From assembly GCA_009911305.1 (NCBI GenBank), contig QXXC01000022.1, forward strand, positions 1-64,000: a stretch of 64,000 bases of DNA. The letters run 5' to 3'. This DNA is from Clostridiaceae bacterium (lineage in GTDB: Bacteria; Bacillota; Clostridia; Lachnospirales; Lachnospiraceae). Shown here in pieces: positions 16,379 to 27,340 of the stretch (positions within the stretch are counted from its first letter, which is position 1; each line of letters opens with the position of its first letter). The notes under the pieces are model-generated. The model saw only the letters and a list, made by a program, of their open reading frames with translations. It was not told where the DNA came from and ran no database searches. Made by a program: the position numbers and the translations under genes.

Positions 16379-16516
16379 GCCAGGAACATCCTGCATATCT
16401 GTAAGGAACCCATTGAAAACCGCCGGCACTTAGCGAGGTCTTTTCGAGCTTAGTGTCCGCTGCGCTTTTCACTGAGCGGGAGCGGGGTTCCGTCAGATAT
16501 GCAGGATGTTCCTGGC
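16379..16516. repeat. Twin hairpin element, copy B
   Basis: The 23 bp arms 16379-16401 and 16494-16516 (left begins GCCAGGAACATCC) pair perfectly but share almost only the leading GCC with copy A. The core, read on the opposite strand, matches copy A nearly base for base (AGCTCGAAAAGACCTCGCTA). Conserved core with covarying arms is unlike a simple duplicated repeat. Confidence 0.8.
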
Positions 16517-16553
16517 GGCCTTTTCGCATTCCCCCCCCCGGCGAGCCACATAA

Positions 16554-16599
16554 AAAAGCCAACGAATTCGATCCTGATGTGATCAAACCGTTGGCTTTT
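16554..16599. terminator. Terminator of the chemoreceptor gene
   Basis: AAAAGCCAACG and CGTTGGCTTTT form a perfect 11 bp stem with flanking A- and T-runs, just after the minus-strand chemoreceptor stop. Confidence 0.8.
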
Positions 16600-16641
16600 C
16601 CCTAAATCTAAATCCTATCCTTTATAATTCGTTAGAAACAC

Positions 16642-18711
16642 TTAACGCTCATCATTCAGATTAAACAGGTTCACCAGCCTCTGCAGCCTCTCTGCCTGAT
16701 CGGACAGCTCTTCACTGGCAGCGGCGCTCTCCTCGGCGGTGGCGGCGGTGGTCTGGATGACAGCAGATACCTGGCTCACGCCCTCCGTGACCTGGTTGAT
16801 GGAGTCAGCTTCTTCCTTTCCGGCTGTGGCAATCTCGCGGATCAGGTCAAGCGTCTGGTTGCTGCCGTTTACAATCTCGTTTAAGCTGGAGGCTGTCTCG
16901 TTGGCGATGGCCGCGCCTTTTTCGGCTGTATTGACCGAGCGGCCGATCAGCGCGGTGGTTTCCTTTACGGCGTCGGCGGATCGCTGGGCCAAGCTTCTCA
17001 CTTCGTCGGCTACGACGGCGAAGCCCTTTCCGGCGTCTCCGGCCCGGGCGGCCTCCACCGCGGCGTTGAGCGCCAGAATATTGGTCTGGAAGGCGATATC
17101 GTCAATGGTTTTCACGATCTTGCCTGTCTCGCGGGCGCTTCTGGAAATCTCGTCCATCGCTGTGATCATCTCGCCCATCTGTTCGTTGCCCTTTTGTACG
17201 ACAAGGCCGGTCTGTTCGGAGATACGCTCCGCGTTTCTTGCGTTTTCAGCGCTCTTTTTGACGTGGCTGGATATCTCGTTGATGCTTTCAGACAGCTTTT
17301 CAACGGAAGACGCCTGCTCCGTGGTTCCCTGAGCCAGGGACTGGGAGCCGGTCAGGAGCGTGCCGGACTCGGAATTGACGACATGGGCCACCTTCTTGAT
17401 CTGGGAGATCGTGTCGTTTAACGTGGTCCGGATGTTGAACAGCGCTTCCTTAATCTTGGCAAATTCACCTGCATAGTCGTAGGTGAGCTCAAATTTCAGG
17501 TTGCCCTTTGATATGCGGTTCAAAACGTCCGTGATCTCGTTAATATAGTTGATGTAGGAGCTTAAGCGCACCACGGTTTTGCCAAGGGCCTCTGACACAT
17601 CCCCGATCTCGTCGTTGCCCTCCGCTGCGAGATGCACGTCGAAATTTCCGGCCGCTATCTGCTCGGCGGCGTTGGAGAGCGTCTTAAGAGGCCTGGTGAG
17701 GCGGTTTGCAAAGAGAACCGCGACAATCACGACCACAATCACCATCACAACGGCAAGAAGGATGTTTAAGAAAATCATGTGGTAGGTGCTGGCATAGGCG
17801 GCGGCCTTTGTCTGAACCGTCACAGCGCCCCACATTTCAGAATCGCCCGGAATCTCAATCGGGCAATAGGAGTAGATGGAGTCCTTGCCCTGCATGTTTT
17901 TGAGCTCCATGCTGCCGGACTGCCCGTTAAGGAGCTGTCTGGCCATATCCTGGAGCCCGTCGGGCAGGTCGATGGCCGTCTCTGTCGTGGTATCCCCGTT
18001 CAGAATGGATTTGGTGCCTTTGACGTAGTTGTATATCTCTGATACCTGCTTCTCGTCCGGATGGGCGATGACATTGCCCTCGCCGTCGATGAGAACCGTG
18101 TAGAGATCCTCTGTGTTGTAGCGGTTGATAATCTCCTGGAGCTGTGCAAGGCTCATGTCAGCGGCCAGGACGCCGGCGATCTCATCATTTCTGTTCCAGA
18201 CGGGAAATACGATGGAGGTCACGGCCTCATTGGTGTTGAGCGTGTAGTATGATTTGGATACAAACGGCTTGTGGGTCTGCATCTCCTGGATGAACCACCA
18301 GCGATCCGCGCGGTTGCCGAGTTCGCCTGTGCTTCTGGCGGTCTGCTGTCCGGTCGTGTCCTGATTGTACAGGAGAAGAAAGGCCGGGTTGTTTTCCACT
18401 GTGTTGACCAGGATATCCTTCTGGATGTCCGGATCCGAGGAGTGGATATCTTCGCCGTGGGAGAGCGCCTCGACCACGGAATAGCCCTTTTCCACATAAA
18501 GGCGTACCTGCTCCGCAACACTGCTCGTCTGATCGCTTATCTTGTCATAGGCTGCCTGGCGTCCGGACTTTACGGATATGTACAGGCTGATGACATAAGA
18601 CAGTATCAGCGGTATCAGGGAAACCAGCATGGCCATACTGATGATTTTGATGCGTATACTTGTTCTGCGCCGCCTTCCCGCCGCGCGGAAAGAGTCCCCC
18701 CCATGTTTCAT
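16642..18711 (-). CDS. Methyl-accepting chemotaxis protein with dCache sensor
   Basis: This 689-residue chemoreceptor relays ligand binding outside the cell to CheA/CheW. After a basic N-terminus comes a membrane span (about 26-48) and a long extracellular sensor of the Cache type with WWFIQEMQ and [21 protein letters not shown] second span (about 310-335), a HAMP domain and the coiled-coil signalling domain follow, with the conserved tip [23 protein letters not shown] 18711 is chosen because GGGAGG precedes it by 8 nt; the longer TTG start has none. Transcription probably starts near 19030, giving a leader of about 300 nt. No flagellar or che genes are nearby. Confidence 0.92.
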   Translation of the reverse strand: MKHGGDSFRAAGRRRRTSIRIKIISMAMLVSLIPLILSYVISLYISVKSGRQAAYDKISDQTSSVAEQVRLYVEKGYSVVEALSHGEDIHSSDPDIQKDILVNTVENNPAFLLLYNQDTTGQQTARSTGELGNRADRWWFIQEMQTHKPFVSKSYYTLNTNEAVTSIVFPVWNRNDEIAGVLAADMSLAQLQEIINRYNTEDLYTVLIDGEGNVIAHPDEKQVSEIYNYVKGTKSILNGDTTTETAIDLPDGLQDMARQLLNGQSGSMELKNMQGKDSIYSYCPIEIPGDSEMWGAVTVQTKAAAYASTYHMIFLNILLAVVMVIVVVIVAVLFANRLTRPLKTLSNAAEQIAAGNFDVHLAAEGNDEIGDVSEALGKTVVRLSSYINYINEITDVLNRISKGNLKFELTYDYAGEFAKIKEALFNIRTTLNDTISQIKKVAHVVNSESGTLLTGSQSLAQGTTEQASSVEKLSESINEISSHVKKSAENARNAERISEQTGLVVQKGNEQMGEMITAMDEISRSARETGKIVKTIDDIAFQTNILALNAAVEAARAGDAGKGFAVVADEVRSLAQRSADAVKETTALIGRSVNTAEKGAAIANETASSLNEIVNGSNQTLDLIREIATAGKEEADSINQVTEGVSQVSAVIQTTAATAEESAAASEELSDQAERLQRLVNLFNLNDER

Positions 18712-19030
18712 ATGCAAATCCTCCCTCAATAATTTTTGGCTTGCCGTTCATCCGGGCAATGCGGGCCGTTCGCCCCGGCGCGCTGCCATATGATAAAGTT
18801 TTTGTCTGATACATTCATGCCGGGCTGCAAATGGAACATGCTGTGAGAAAATGGGGCAGTGCGTTATGCGCATCTGAAGTCCTGAGATTATGTAATACAG
18901 AGCGGCCGCCCGCGGAATCATCCGAGAGGCTGTGGGCCGCAGCAATTGAATGTTTCACTCATAAAGAAAATTTTATGGAGTATTGGGTGAATTGTGACAA
19001 AAAAATTACATATTAAAGATGAAACCTTAT
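18712..19030 (-). promoter_or_regulatory. Long 5' leader of the chemoreceptor mRNA
   Basis: About 310 nt lie between the promoter and the chemoreceptor start codon. I see short GC-rich dyads (GGGCGGCCGC region, GCGCCGGGGCG region) but no match to riboswitch motifs I know, and no gene. Confidence 0.35.
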
Positions 19031-19034
19031 ACAA

Positions 19035-19063
19035 ATTGTACCACAAATCTCGGGTGCGGTAAA
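19035..19063 (-). promoter_or_regulatory. Promoter of the chemoreceptor gene
   Basis: On the minus strand, TTTACC (19063-19058), a 17 nt spacer and TACAAT (19040-19035) form a good sigma-A-type promoter. Confidence 0.6.
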
Positions 19064-19204
19064 GAGGTTTCCGGAAATATTTATGACAGCGCAGGATAAG
19101 GGGTTCCTGTTCACACGCCACTGTTGCGCGAGGTGTTTTTTGTAAGCGGAGGCCACAGAAAACCCGGCCATTTAAAGTTGCTGTTTACAGGATGCACTTT
19201 CAAG

Positions 19205-19233
19205 TTGCATACCCAAAGGAAAATCGTTATAAT
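19205..19233 (+). promoter_or_regulatory. Promoter of the SseB-like gene
   Basis: TTGCAT (19205-19210), a 17 nt spacer and a perfect TATAAT (19228-19233) stand about 130 nt before the start codon. Confidence 0.7.
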
Positions 19234-19366
19234 GGACGGATAAGGGCGCGGGTCTTGAGGACGGCGGGCCTTTTGTCTGGCAGTGATGTACTCCCGGAGT
19301 TTCTCCTCGCCTGCCTTTGCGAGATTCCGGAAGTGCATAGTGGTAAAAAGGAGGATATATAAGCTT

Positions 19367-20188
19367 ATGGAAGAATATAAGAACAGGGATGCGAACGGGG
19401 AGGGCCGTGCGGACGGGAGCGGACAGGAGAGGAAAGCGCTGTCAGCCCTTAAGTCTGCGCCGCATTTGTATTTTCTTTTATCGATGTGTACCAGGGCGCC
19501 GTATGTGGTCTGCGATCCGGAGACGTTTGACGATGAGATTCTGGTTTTCCTTGACCGGGATGAGGCCAGGGCCGAGAGCGAGCGCTTTTCTGAGCAGAAG
19601 ATTCCGGTGCAGGCGGCCCGGGTGGAGGGCGAGCATTTGCTGGCTTTTTATACCAGTCTTTACACGATGGGAATCAACGCGCTCCTGACCGTGGTTTCCG
19701 GGGAGCGGGAGGTGATTCAGCTTGAGGAAATTTTGCAGCGCCGGACGCCGGACTCGCTTCCGGAGGGCAAAGTGTGGGTCGAGAATCCGGCCCTTTATCT
19801 GACGTCGCTTTATTATATGCAGGAGCTGAGACGGCAGCCGAATCTGGAGCACACGCCGCAGCTTCAGCGGCTGCAGGAGGAGATCACGGGCCATTTGAAG
19901 AGGGGAAGCTACATCCTGGGTGTGGAGAAGGAGACGAGCCGCGTGCCGCTCATGAAGCTGGGCGCGGACACGGTTTACCAGCCGTTTTTTACGGATGCCC
20001 TGGAATTTCAGAAATTTAACAAGGAGGACAAGCTGCGCCCGCTTGTGATCCCCTTTGACAAGATTATGAAAGCGCTGGCGCCGCAGGCAAAGGGGATGCT
20101 TTTGAATCCGATGAGCATCAATATGCCCCTGGCGCTGAGCCAGAAGGAGCCGCTTGGAAAAGAAGGGGAGGCATTTGAGACGCAGTAA
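19367..20188 (+). CDS. SseB family protein
   Basis: The 273-residue soluble protein carries an SseB-type N-terminal domain (residues about 25-140: LYFLLSMCTRAPYVV, LLAFYTSLYTMGINALLTVV). A second, less conserved region follows (EITGHLKRGSYILGV and YQPFFTDALEFQKFNKEDKL). SseB domains are common in Firmicutes and their molecular role is poorly known. ATG 19367 after AAGGAGG is preferred to the upstream in-frame start. The gene has its own promoter at 19205. It precedes the flavodiiron fusion by about 215 nt, so joint transcription is possible. Confidence 0.75.
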   Translation: MEEYKNRDANGEGRADGSGQERKALSALKSAPHLYFLLSMCTRAPYVVCDPETFDDEILVFLDRDEARAESERFSEQKIPVQAARVEGEHLLAFYTSLYTMGINALLTVVSGEREVIQLEEILQRRTPDSLPEGKVWVENPALYLTSLYYMQELRRQPNLEHTPQLQRLQEEITGHLKRGSYILGVEKETSRVPLMKLGADTVYQPFFTDALEFQKFNKEDKLRPLVIPFDKIMKALAPQAKGMLLNPMSINMPLALSQKEPLGKEGEAFETQ

Positions 20189-20403
20189 CCCTGCGCCTGT
20201 TTTGAGAGCCGTTTCTGAGCGCTGAAAAGCGCGCTGCCCGCCGGGAATAGATTTGCAGAAAGCCAGCCATACTTACTGTAAACGATCAGTCCATTTGCCG
20301 TTTGGTTTGAGAAAAGATGGATGACGTTTCCTGAACATTCACGGAAAAAAGGAGCGCCATGGCGGCTTTTACGCTGGGGCGGACCGGGAAAGGAGTGCTG
20401 GCA

Positions 20404-22944
20404 GTGCGGACAAAAATGCTTAGAGAGGGGTTTTACTGGACCGGAATCATGGATCCAAAGCTTCGTGTCTTTGACATCATCATGAAGACCGAGTTTGGGA
20501 CCACGTATAATTCCTATGTCCTGAAAACAGAGGGGAAGACGATTCTGTTTGAGACGGCGAAGGCCGTGTTTCTGGAGGAATATATAAGGGAGCTTGAGCC
20601 ATTGACCGGGGCGGGGGCAATCGACTACCTGATCCTGGACCATACGGAGCCGGATCACGCGGGCAGCGTGGAATATCTGCTGGAGCAGAATCCGGGCCTT
20701 AAAATCGTCGCCACCGGCTGCGCCCTGAATTTTTTAAAGCATATCGTGAACCGCGATTTCTTCGGGATTGCGGTCAGGGATAATGAGACCATGCGGATCG
20801 GGGGAAAGACGCTTCGGTTCCTTTCGGTTCCGAACCTGCACTGGCCGGATACGATGTACACGTTTATTGAGGAGGACCGTATCCTTCTGACGTGCGACTC
20901 TTTCGGGGCCCATTACGGGACAGAGGGGATCCTGCGCAGCGAGGTGCGGGACGAGGAGAGCTACAAAAAGGCTGCAAAGTATTATTTTGATAATATTCTC
21001 GGCCCCTTTAAGACGTATATGCAAAAGGGCCTTGAGCGGGCGCGGGCGCTCAATCCTTCCATGATCTGCACCGGGCACGGCCCTGTTCTGGATACGAAAA
21101 TCGGGGAGATATTCAGCCTTTATGAGAGCTGGTGCAGGATTGACAACCCGAACCGGGAGAAGACGGTGGTGATCCCCTATGTCAGCGCGTATGGCTATAC
21201 AAAGGAGCTGGCTGAGGGGATTGCGGACGGAATCCGGGACAGCGGCCCTGTGGCGGTGCGGCTGTATGACATGGTGGAGGCGGATCCGGCTGCAGTGCAG
21301 AAGGAGCTTTCTTTTGCGGACGGGATCCTGTTCGGGACGCCGACGATTCTGGGAGAGGCCCTAAAGCCAATCTGGGATCTGACGACCTCCATGTTCCCCG
21401 TCACGCACGGGGGAGCGTATGCGGCGGCTTTTGGGAGCTACGGATGGAGCGGAGAGGGCGTGACGCACCTGACGGAACGCCTGCGCCAGCTCAAATTCCG
21501 CGTGCCGGACGACGGGCTCCGGGTGCGGTTTAAGCCTGGGAAGACAGGATGCGCGGACGCGTACGAATATGGCTTCCGTTTTGGCCTGCTCGTGCAGGGA
21601 GATGTAGAGCCGGGCAGGAAGCAGGCCGGGAAAAAGGGAGCGCGGACGCTGGTCAAGTGCCTGGTCTGCGGGGAGATCTTTGACTCGTCCCTGGAGACGT
21701 GCCCGGTCTGCGGAGTGGGAAAGGAATACTTTGTCCCGGCAGAGGAGGAGGAGATTTCCTGGCGGCGCGATACGGGGGAGCGATTTGTCATTCTGGGAAA
21801 CGGCATTGCCGGGCTGTCGGCGGCGGAGGCCATCCGTCAGCGGAACCACACAGCCTCTGTGATCCTTGTCTCTGAGGAGGCGTACGACACGTATAACCGC
21901 CCGATGCTGACCAAGGCGCTCCTGGCCAACCCTGCGCCGGAGCAGACGGCCGTTTACGGAGAAGAGTGGTATGAAAAGCGCCGGATTTACCGGATTCTTG
22001 GCAAACGGGCTGTTTCGCTTGACAGGGACAGGCGGGAAGCCGAGCTTTCGGACGGGACGAGGCTTCCCTGGGATAAGCTTATCTATGCCCTGGGAGCCGA
22101 GCAGGCGCTTCCTCCCATCGAAGGGGCGGCACAGGAGCGCGTGATTGCCATACGCCGTCTTTCGGATGTCAGACGGATCCAGGAGATGCTTCCCGGGCTC
22201 CGCCGCGTGGCGGTGATCGGAGGGGGCGTGCTGGGGCTGGAGGCTGCATGGGAATTTTGCCGGATACACTGCCAGGTGACGGTGGTGGAGTCCGGGCCGT
22301 GCCTGATGCCGCGCCAGCTTGACGGCCGGGCCGCTGATCTCTTAAAAACACTCGCAGAGGCAGAGGGGGTGCGGATCCTCACCGGGACCAGGGTAGAGGA
22401 GATCACGCCGTGTCAGGGGGCAGACAGAGAAAGCTTTGGCGTAAAACTGGAGGACGGGGGCTTTCTCCCGGCGGATCTGGTGATCGTCTCCGTCGGGATC
22501 CGGGCCAACACGGAGCTGGCCAAGCAGGCAGGGCTTGATATCCGGCGCGGGGTTCTCGTGAATGAGCGCATGGAGACGAGCCGGAGCGGCATCTACGCCT
22601 GCGGGGACTGCGCGGAGTACGGCGGGAAGATGGACGGGCTCTGGAGCGCGGCGGCGCGGCAGGGAAAAACAGCCGGCGCAAACGCGGCCGGGGAGACGGT
22701 ATGCTATGAGCCGGTTCCGGAAGGGCTTTCTTTTCATGGTTTTCACACCGCCCTCTTTTGCATCGGGGATGTTCACACAGATGAAAACAGCCCCTCCCGG
22801 ATTGTGGAGGAGCTGGATGAGGCGAGAAATTATTATAAAAAATACGTGTTTGCCAACGGCCGCTTAAAGGGAGCCGTGCTTCTGGGCGATCTGTCTGAAA
22901 TGGCGGAGCTGATGGAGAAAATCGCGCCGGTCAGCGGATCGTGA
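20404..22944 (+). CDS. Flavodiiron protein fused to rubredoxin and NADH reductase
   Basis: A three-module oxygen- or NO-detoxifying enzyme in one 846-residue chain. The first module is a metallo-beta-lactamase-like diiron domain with H-x-E-x-D-H at 80-85 (HTEPDH). A flavodoxin-like FMN domain follows (VVIPYVSAYGYTKELAEG). A small rubredoxin has four cysteines (419, 422, 433, 436). A C-terminal FAD/NAD reductase has FVILGNGIAGLSAAEA and VAVIGGGVLGLEAAWE. Similar class F proteins in Clostridia reduce O2 with NADH directly. GTG 20404 follows AAAGGAG by 8 nt; ATG 20359 is also possible. The end overlaps the convergent NusG_II gene by 14 nt. Confidence 0.92.
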   Translation: MRTKMLREGFYWTGIMDPKLRVFDIIMKTEFGTTYNSYVLKTEGKTILFETAKAVFLEEYIRELEPLTGAGAIDYLILDHTEPDHAGSVEYLLEQNPGLKIVATGCALNFLKHIVNRDFFGIAVRDNETMRIGGKTLRFLSVPNLHWPDTMYTFIEEDRILLTCDSFGAHYGTEGILRSEVRDEESYKKAAKYYFDNILGPFKTYMQKGLERARALNPSMICTGHGPVLDTKIGEIFSLYESWCRIDNPNREKTVVIPYVSAYGYTKELAEGIADGIRDSGPVAVRLYDMVEADPAAVQKELSFADGILFGTPTILGEALKPIWDLTTSMFPVTHGGAYAAAFGSYGWSGEGVTHLTERLRQLKFRVPDDGLRVRFKPGKTGCADAYEYGFRFGLLVQGDVEPGRKQAGKKGARTLVKCLVCGEIFDSSLETCPVCGVGKEYFVPAEEEEISWRRDTGERFVILGNGIAGLSAAEAIRQRNHTASVILVSEEAYDTYNRPMLTKALLANPAPEQTAVYGEEWYEKRRIYRILGKRAVSLDRDRREAELSDGTRLPWDKLIYALGAEQALPPIEGAAQERVIAIRRLSDVRRIQEMLPGLRRVAVIGGGVLGLEAAWEFCRIHCQVTVVESGPCLMPRQLDGRAADLLKTLAEAEGVRILTGTRVEEITPCQGADRESFGVKLEDGGFLPADLVIVSVGIRANTELAKQAGLDIRRGVLVNERMETSRSGIYACGDCAEYGGKMDGLWSAAARQGKTAGANAAGETVCYEPVPEGLSFHGFHTALFCIGDVHTDENSPSRIVEELDEARNYYKKYVFANGRLKGAVLLGDLSEMAELMEKIAPVSGS

Positions 22945-23272
22945 TGACGACCCGGTTCGGCAGGCAGACAATCGTCTGCCCGCTTTCGCCGGCTCCACCC
23001 TGGCGGACACAGATCTGATCCGGACAGGAAGCCTCTGTCACAGAGGCTTTTTTGTCTTTGATCACCAGGCGGTTTACACCGCCGTTTTTATTTTCCAGAA
23101 GAAGCTCCGTATCCCTGGAGAGGGGAAGCTCCCATACGGTCTGCCCGTCAATGTCGACCTGTGCGATGCCGTCTGACGGGCGTCGGACGAGGCGCGCGCC
23201 GGCGAGGCAGACGGCGGCCAGGAGAAGCAGCGCGCCGATCAGGAGCCGGTCGTTGCGTTTTTTGTGCTCCAT
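22931..23272 (-). CDS. NusG domain II-containing exported protein
   Basis: A 113-residue protein with a basic start (MEHKKRNDRLL), one membrane anchor (about 10-28) and an extracellular beta-domain of the NusG_II type (ELPLSRDTELLLENKNGGVN, CPDQICVRQG, TIVCLPNRVVI). Such proteins often occur beside ApbE or Rnf genes and are thought to be membrane-associated; their role is unclear. ATG 23272 is the first sensible start, with AAAGGAGG upstream. It is immediately downstream of apbE (20 nt). The two convergent genes at 22931-22944 overlap at their ends, unusually tight. Confidence 0.78.
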   Translation of the reverse strand: MEHKKRNDRLLIGALLLLAAVCLAGARLVRRPSDGIAQVDIDGQTVWELPLSRDTELLLENKNGGVNRLVIKDKKASVTEASCPDQICVRQGGAGESGQTIVCLPNRVVITIR

Positions 23273-23291
23273 GTGTCGGAAAGACCTCCTT

Positions 23292-24332
23292 TCATGCGCC
23301 GGACTGGCCGGTATCGGATCCGTTCGGATCCGGATCCAACAGCGCTTCTGCGCCGTCTGAATAATGGATCTCATAATCCTCTGTTATAAAATACCCGTAG
23401 ATCCCATCCATGGACGCAAGGAACGCCAGCCCTTTTTCCAGCCCCATGGAAAAACAGGCGGTGCTTAGGGCGTCTCCGTCCACAGAATGGGGGGAGACGA
23501 TGGTTACGGCGATCAGCCCGTTGTCATAGGGATAACCGGTTTCCGGGTTCAGGAGATGGTGGTAGTTCGTCCCGTCCACGGTAAAGAAACGCTCATAGAC
23601 GCCGGAGGAGACGACGGACTGATCCCGGATCCGGAGACGGGCGATCAGCTCGTTCCGATCCTCAAAAGGCTTTTGCAGGCCGATGCGAAACGCCTCGTTG
23701 TCCGGTCTCTGGCCCACGCAGAGAACATTTCCTCCCAGATTGATAATCGCGCTCGCCACCCCTTCGCTTACGAGATACTCCTTTACGCGATCTGCGATGT
23801 AGCCCTTGGCAATGGATCCGAGATCGAGCGTCACGTCCGGAGAGAGAAAGGTCAGTGTGTTTCCCTCCAGCCGGATCTGACGGAAATCAACGCGGGCCGC
23901 GGCTTCGGCAACCGCCTGCGCGGGCGGTACCTCCTTTGCGCCGCCGGTGAAATTCCAGAGGGTGCTTAAGGGCTCGATCGTCAGATCATAGGCCCCGCCG
24001 GAGCGCCCGCTGTAGGAAAGCCCTGTGCGGATCAGCTCCGCCGTGTCGGCGGACAGGACAAAAACCGTCTCGCCGGGGGCGCGGTGGTTTAAGCGGTAGA
24101 TCTCGCTTGATTCGATCGTTTTGCTGAATTTGTTTTCATAGCTTCGCACCAGCTCCATGCAGGAGTCAAGGATGGCTTCATCCTGTGAGTCGTAGAGCGT
24201 GATGGTAACGAATGTATTCAGAAGGAAATCCGTGCGGGATATCTCCGTGTGCCTGGGGGAAAACGCGGCTTTCAGGGCCGGGATCAGTACAAGCAGGGCC
24301 GGGAGAAGCAGGAGCATACGTCTGGGCTTCAT
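23292..24332 (-). CDS. apbE: FAD:protein FMN transferase (ApbE family)
   Basis: ApbE attaches FMN covalently to Ser/Thr of exported electron-carrier proteins. The 346-residue product has an N-terminal signal anchor (MLLLLPALLVLIPALKA). It also has the family signatures GGAYDLTIEPLSTLWNF, DLGSIAKGYIADRV and IINLGGNVLCVG, and the C-terminal DGDALSTACFSMG. No lipobox cysteine is visible, so it is probably membrane-anchored. It is co-directional with the NusG_II gene. No Rnf complex lies in this window, so its flavinylation target is elsewhere or unknown. Confidence 0.9.
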   Translation of the reverse strand: MKPRRMLLLLPALLVLIPALKAAFSPRHTEISRTDFLLNTFVTITLYDSQDEAILDSCMELVRSYENKFSKTIESSEIYRLNHRAPGETVFVLSADTAELIRTGLSYSGRSGGAYDLTIEPLSTLWNFTGGAKEVPPAQAVAEAAARVDFRQIRLEGNTLTFLSPDVTLDLGSIAKGYIADRVKEYLVSEGVASAIINLGGNVLCVGQRPDNEAFRIGLQKPFEDRNELIARLRIRDQSVVSSGVYERFFTVDGTNYHHLLNPETGYPYDNGLIAVTIVSPHSVDGDALSTACFSMGLEKGLAFLASMDGIYGYFITEDYEIHYSDGAEALLDPDPNGSDTGQSGA

Positions 24333-24427
24333 AGGTTTATATTCCTCGTTTTGGGGTGATGGTCGCCGGGTTTTACATTATACTAGCAAAGGGGGGAGGG
24401 AAAGTCAAGAATGCGTTTCATGCGTCA

Positions 24428-25471
24428 TTATTTGCGGCAGTGGCGGTAACGGATGATACAGGCGCGGTATATCTGCGAAAGGGCGGCGGAGACGAGAAGA
24501 TCGAACACAACAGCCAGCACACGCTTTGGCAGCGTATCCGGGACGAAGCCAAGGCGTGTGCAGCAGGTATAGACGACCTGATGGATCAGAAAGATGAAAG
24601 GGGACAGATCGCCGAGAAATACGAGCGCCCTCCGGCTCAAAAGAAAATATAAAGGCGTCCCTTCCACATTTGCGGAGAGAATCAGCATAATGACAGGGAG
24701 TGTAAATGCAAGGCTTCCATATGTCCATTCAGGCAGGCGCGTGAAGCATACAAGCGGGATGAGTATGGCCAGCGAAGCAAGCTGTAAAAGGCAGGCCGGG
24801 GCTTTGCGCCTGATTGTGAGCGAGCGCCCGGCGGCCATGCCAAGTACATATCCGGGAAGGTGCGCAAGGGGAAAAATGTAGGTCCAGTACATGACATTCG
24901 ATGTAACGCGGGATATGAACAGACAAAAGCCCGCGTGAAAGAGATACAGGGAGCCGGCAAAGAGCAGACGCGCTGTATCGGATTTTAAGAGCCTGGCCAT
25001 GAGATACTGCAGGGGCAGGGTCAGAAAAAGCAGCGCCATGTAACTTGAGAGGAACCATGTGACGCCGTTAAAGCTGAAATAGTAGTCCGGATAAAAGGAT
25101 TTGGTAAGCGTTATGTTCATCAGCATGACAACGCCCCAGAACGGGAGCTTTGAGGCCCCGTCCGCCTGAAGAGAAGCCGGCATGTCAGAGACCGGGATCG
25201 ATATAATCAGCATAATGATATGCAGCGGGTAAAGCTTTTTTAAGCGCGCGGCGGTAAAGGAGAGCAGGGGGCGTATCGTTTTGGAGGGCGTATAGCCGCA
25301 GCTTTCGCAGGCGCAGCCGCGCAGATAACCGCTGAGAATAAAAAATACGCCCGCTCCCCATACCCCGGCCTGATAGAGGGCGGGATTGCCGCAGTGATAA
25401 ATGACGATTGCTAAAAGGGCAATGGCCCGCAGGCCCTGCACAGCCGGCAGGCTGCGTCTGGTTTCTTCCAT
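24428..25471 (-). CDS. Acyltransferase 3 family membrane protein
   Basis: The 347-residue protein has about ten predicted membrane spans. It begins with the family's conserved region, including RAIALLAIVIYHCGN with the catalytic-type His and GVFFILSGYL. Members transfer acetyl or other acyl groups to sugars of peptidoglycan, teichoic acid or polysaccharides at the cell surface. The start follows AAGGAAGG. It is monocistronic, with about 280 nt before the divergent guaB. The substrate cannot be deduced. The longer upstream frame lacks a plausible ribosome binding site. Confidence 0.85.
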   Translation of the reverse strand: MEETRRSLPAVQGLRAIALLAIVIYHCGNPALYQAGVWGAGVFFILSGYLRGCACESCGYTPSKTIRPLLSFTAARLKKLYPLHIIMLIISIPVSDMPASLQADGASKLPFWGVVMLMNITLTKSFYPDYYFSFNGVTWFLSSYMALLFLTLPLQYLMARLLKSDTARLLFAGSLYLFHAGFCLFISRVTSNVMYWTYIFPLAHLPGYVLGMAAGRSLTIRRKAPACLLQLASLAILIPLVCFTRLPEWTYGSLAFTLPVIMLILSANVEGTPLYFLLSRRALVFLGDLSPFIFLIHQVVYTCCTRLGFVPDTLPKRVLAVVFDLLVSAALSQIYRACIIRYRHCRK

Positions 25472-25661
25472 TTCGGTTCCTTCCTTTCATCTGTATGTTT
25501 CCGTGATAAAAATAGCATGGGGATCGGGCGGTGTCAATCGTTTTGGCCCGAATACAGCGCAAAGCGGAGCGCGCAGACGGCGGGAATGCAGCAGGCAGAA
25601 ATCCGAAGGCAAAGACCTGAAAAAACCTGAAACATCCGGAATATTTTGCAGTTGACAATAT

Positions 25662-25690
25662 TACCCAAATCTGATACACTAAGATACTAC
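25662..25690 (+). promoter_or_regulatory. Strong promoter of guaB
   Basis: A perfect TTGACA (25662-25667), a 17 nt spacer and TACACT (25685-25690) are followed by a leader with a small dyad (ACTAC and GTAGT) around 25696-25710. Confidence 0.85.
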
Positions 25691-25727
25691 CAAAATTGTA
25701 GTCTTTATTTTCAGGGCTCAAAAATAA

Positions 25728-27203
<1,476 letters not shown>

Positions 27204-27210
27204 AGATGAG

Positions 27211-27314
27211 AACCGTTCAGACAGTCTGAGCGGTTACGGCGCCTGCCCCATGTGTCGCTTGGGGCGGGCGCCCGCGCAGCCATATCCGGACGGGCTTCCG
27301 GTTATGGCTGTTTT
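27211..27314 (+). terminator. Three consecutive hairpins after guaB
   Basis: Stems occur at 27211-27235 (AACCG/CGGTT), 27239-27271 (GCGCC/GGCGC) and 27277-27310 (CAGCCATA/TATGGCTG), the last followed by TTTT. The third is the terminator; the first two may stabilise the 3' end. Confidence 0.7.
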
Positions 27315-27340
27315 GCGTTGCGGTTTAGCGAAAGGAGAGC

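Noticed and set aside
15857-16516. Integron attC sites or a CRISPR-like array
   Set aside because: No conserved GTTRRRY ends, no integrase, and the conserved part is the core rather than the ends; only two copies, inverted, with no regular spacers.
16531-16539. Run of nine C as a phase-variable switch
   Set aside because: It lies downstream of the chemoreceptor terminator and affects no reading frame or promoter that I can see.
18712-19030. Known riboswitch in the chemoreceptor leader
   Set aside because: No match to motifs of common classes could be found by eye.
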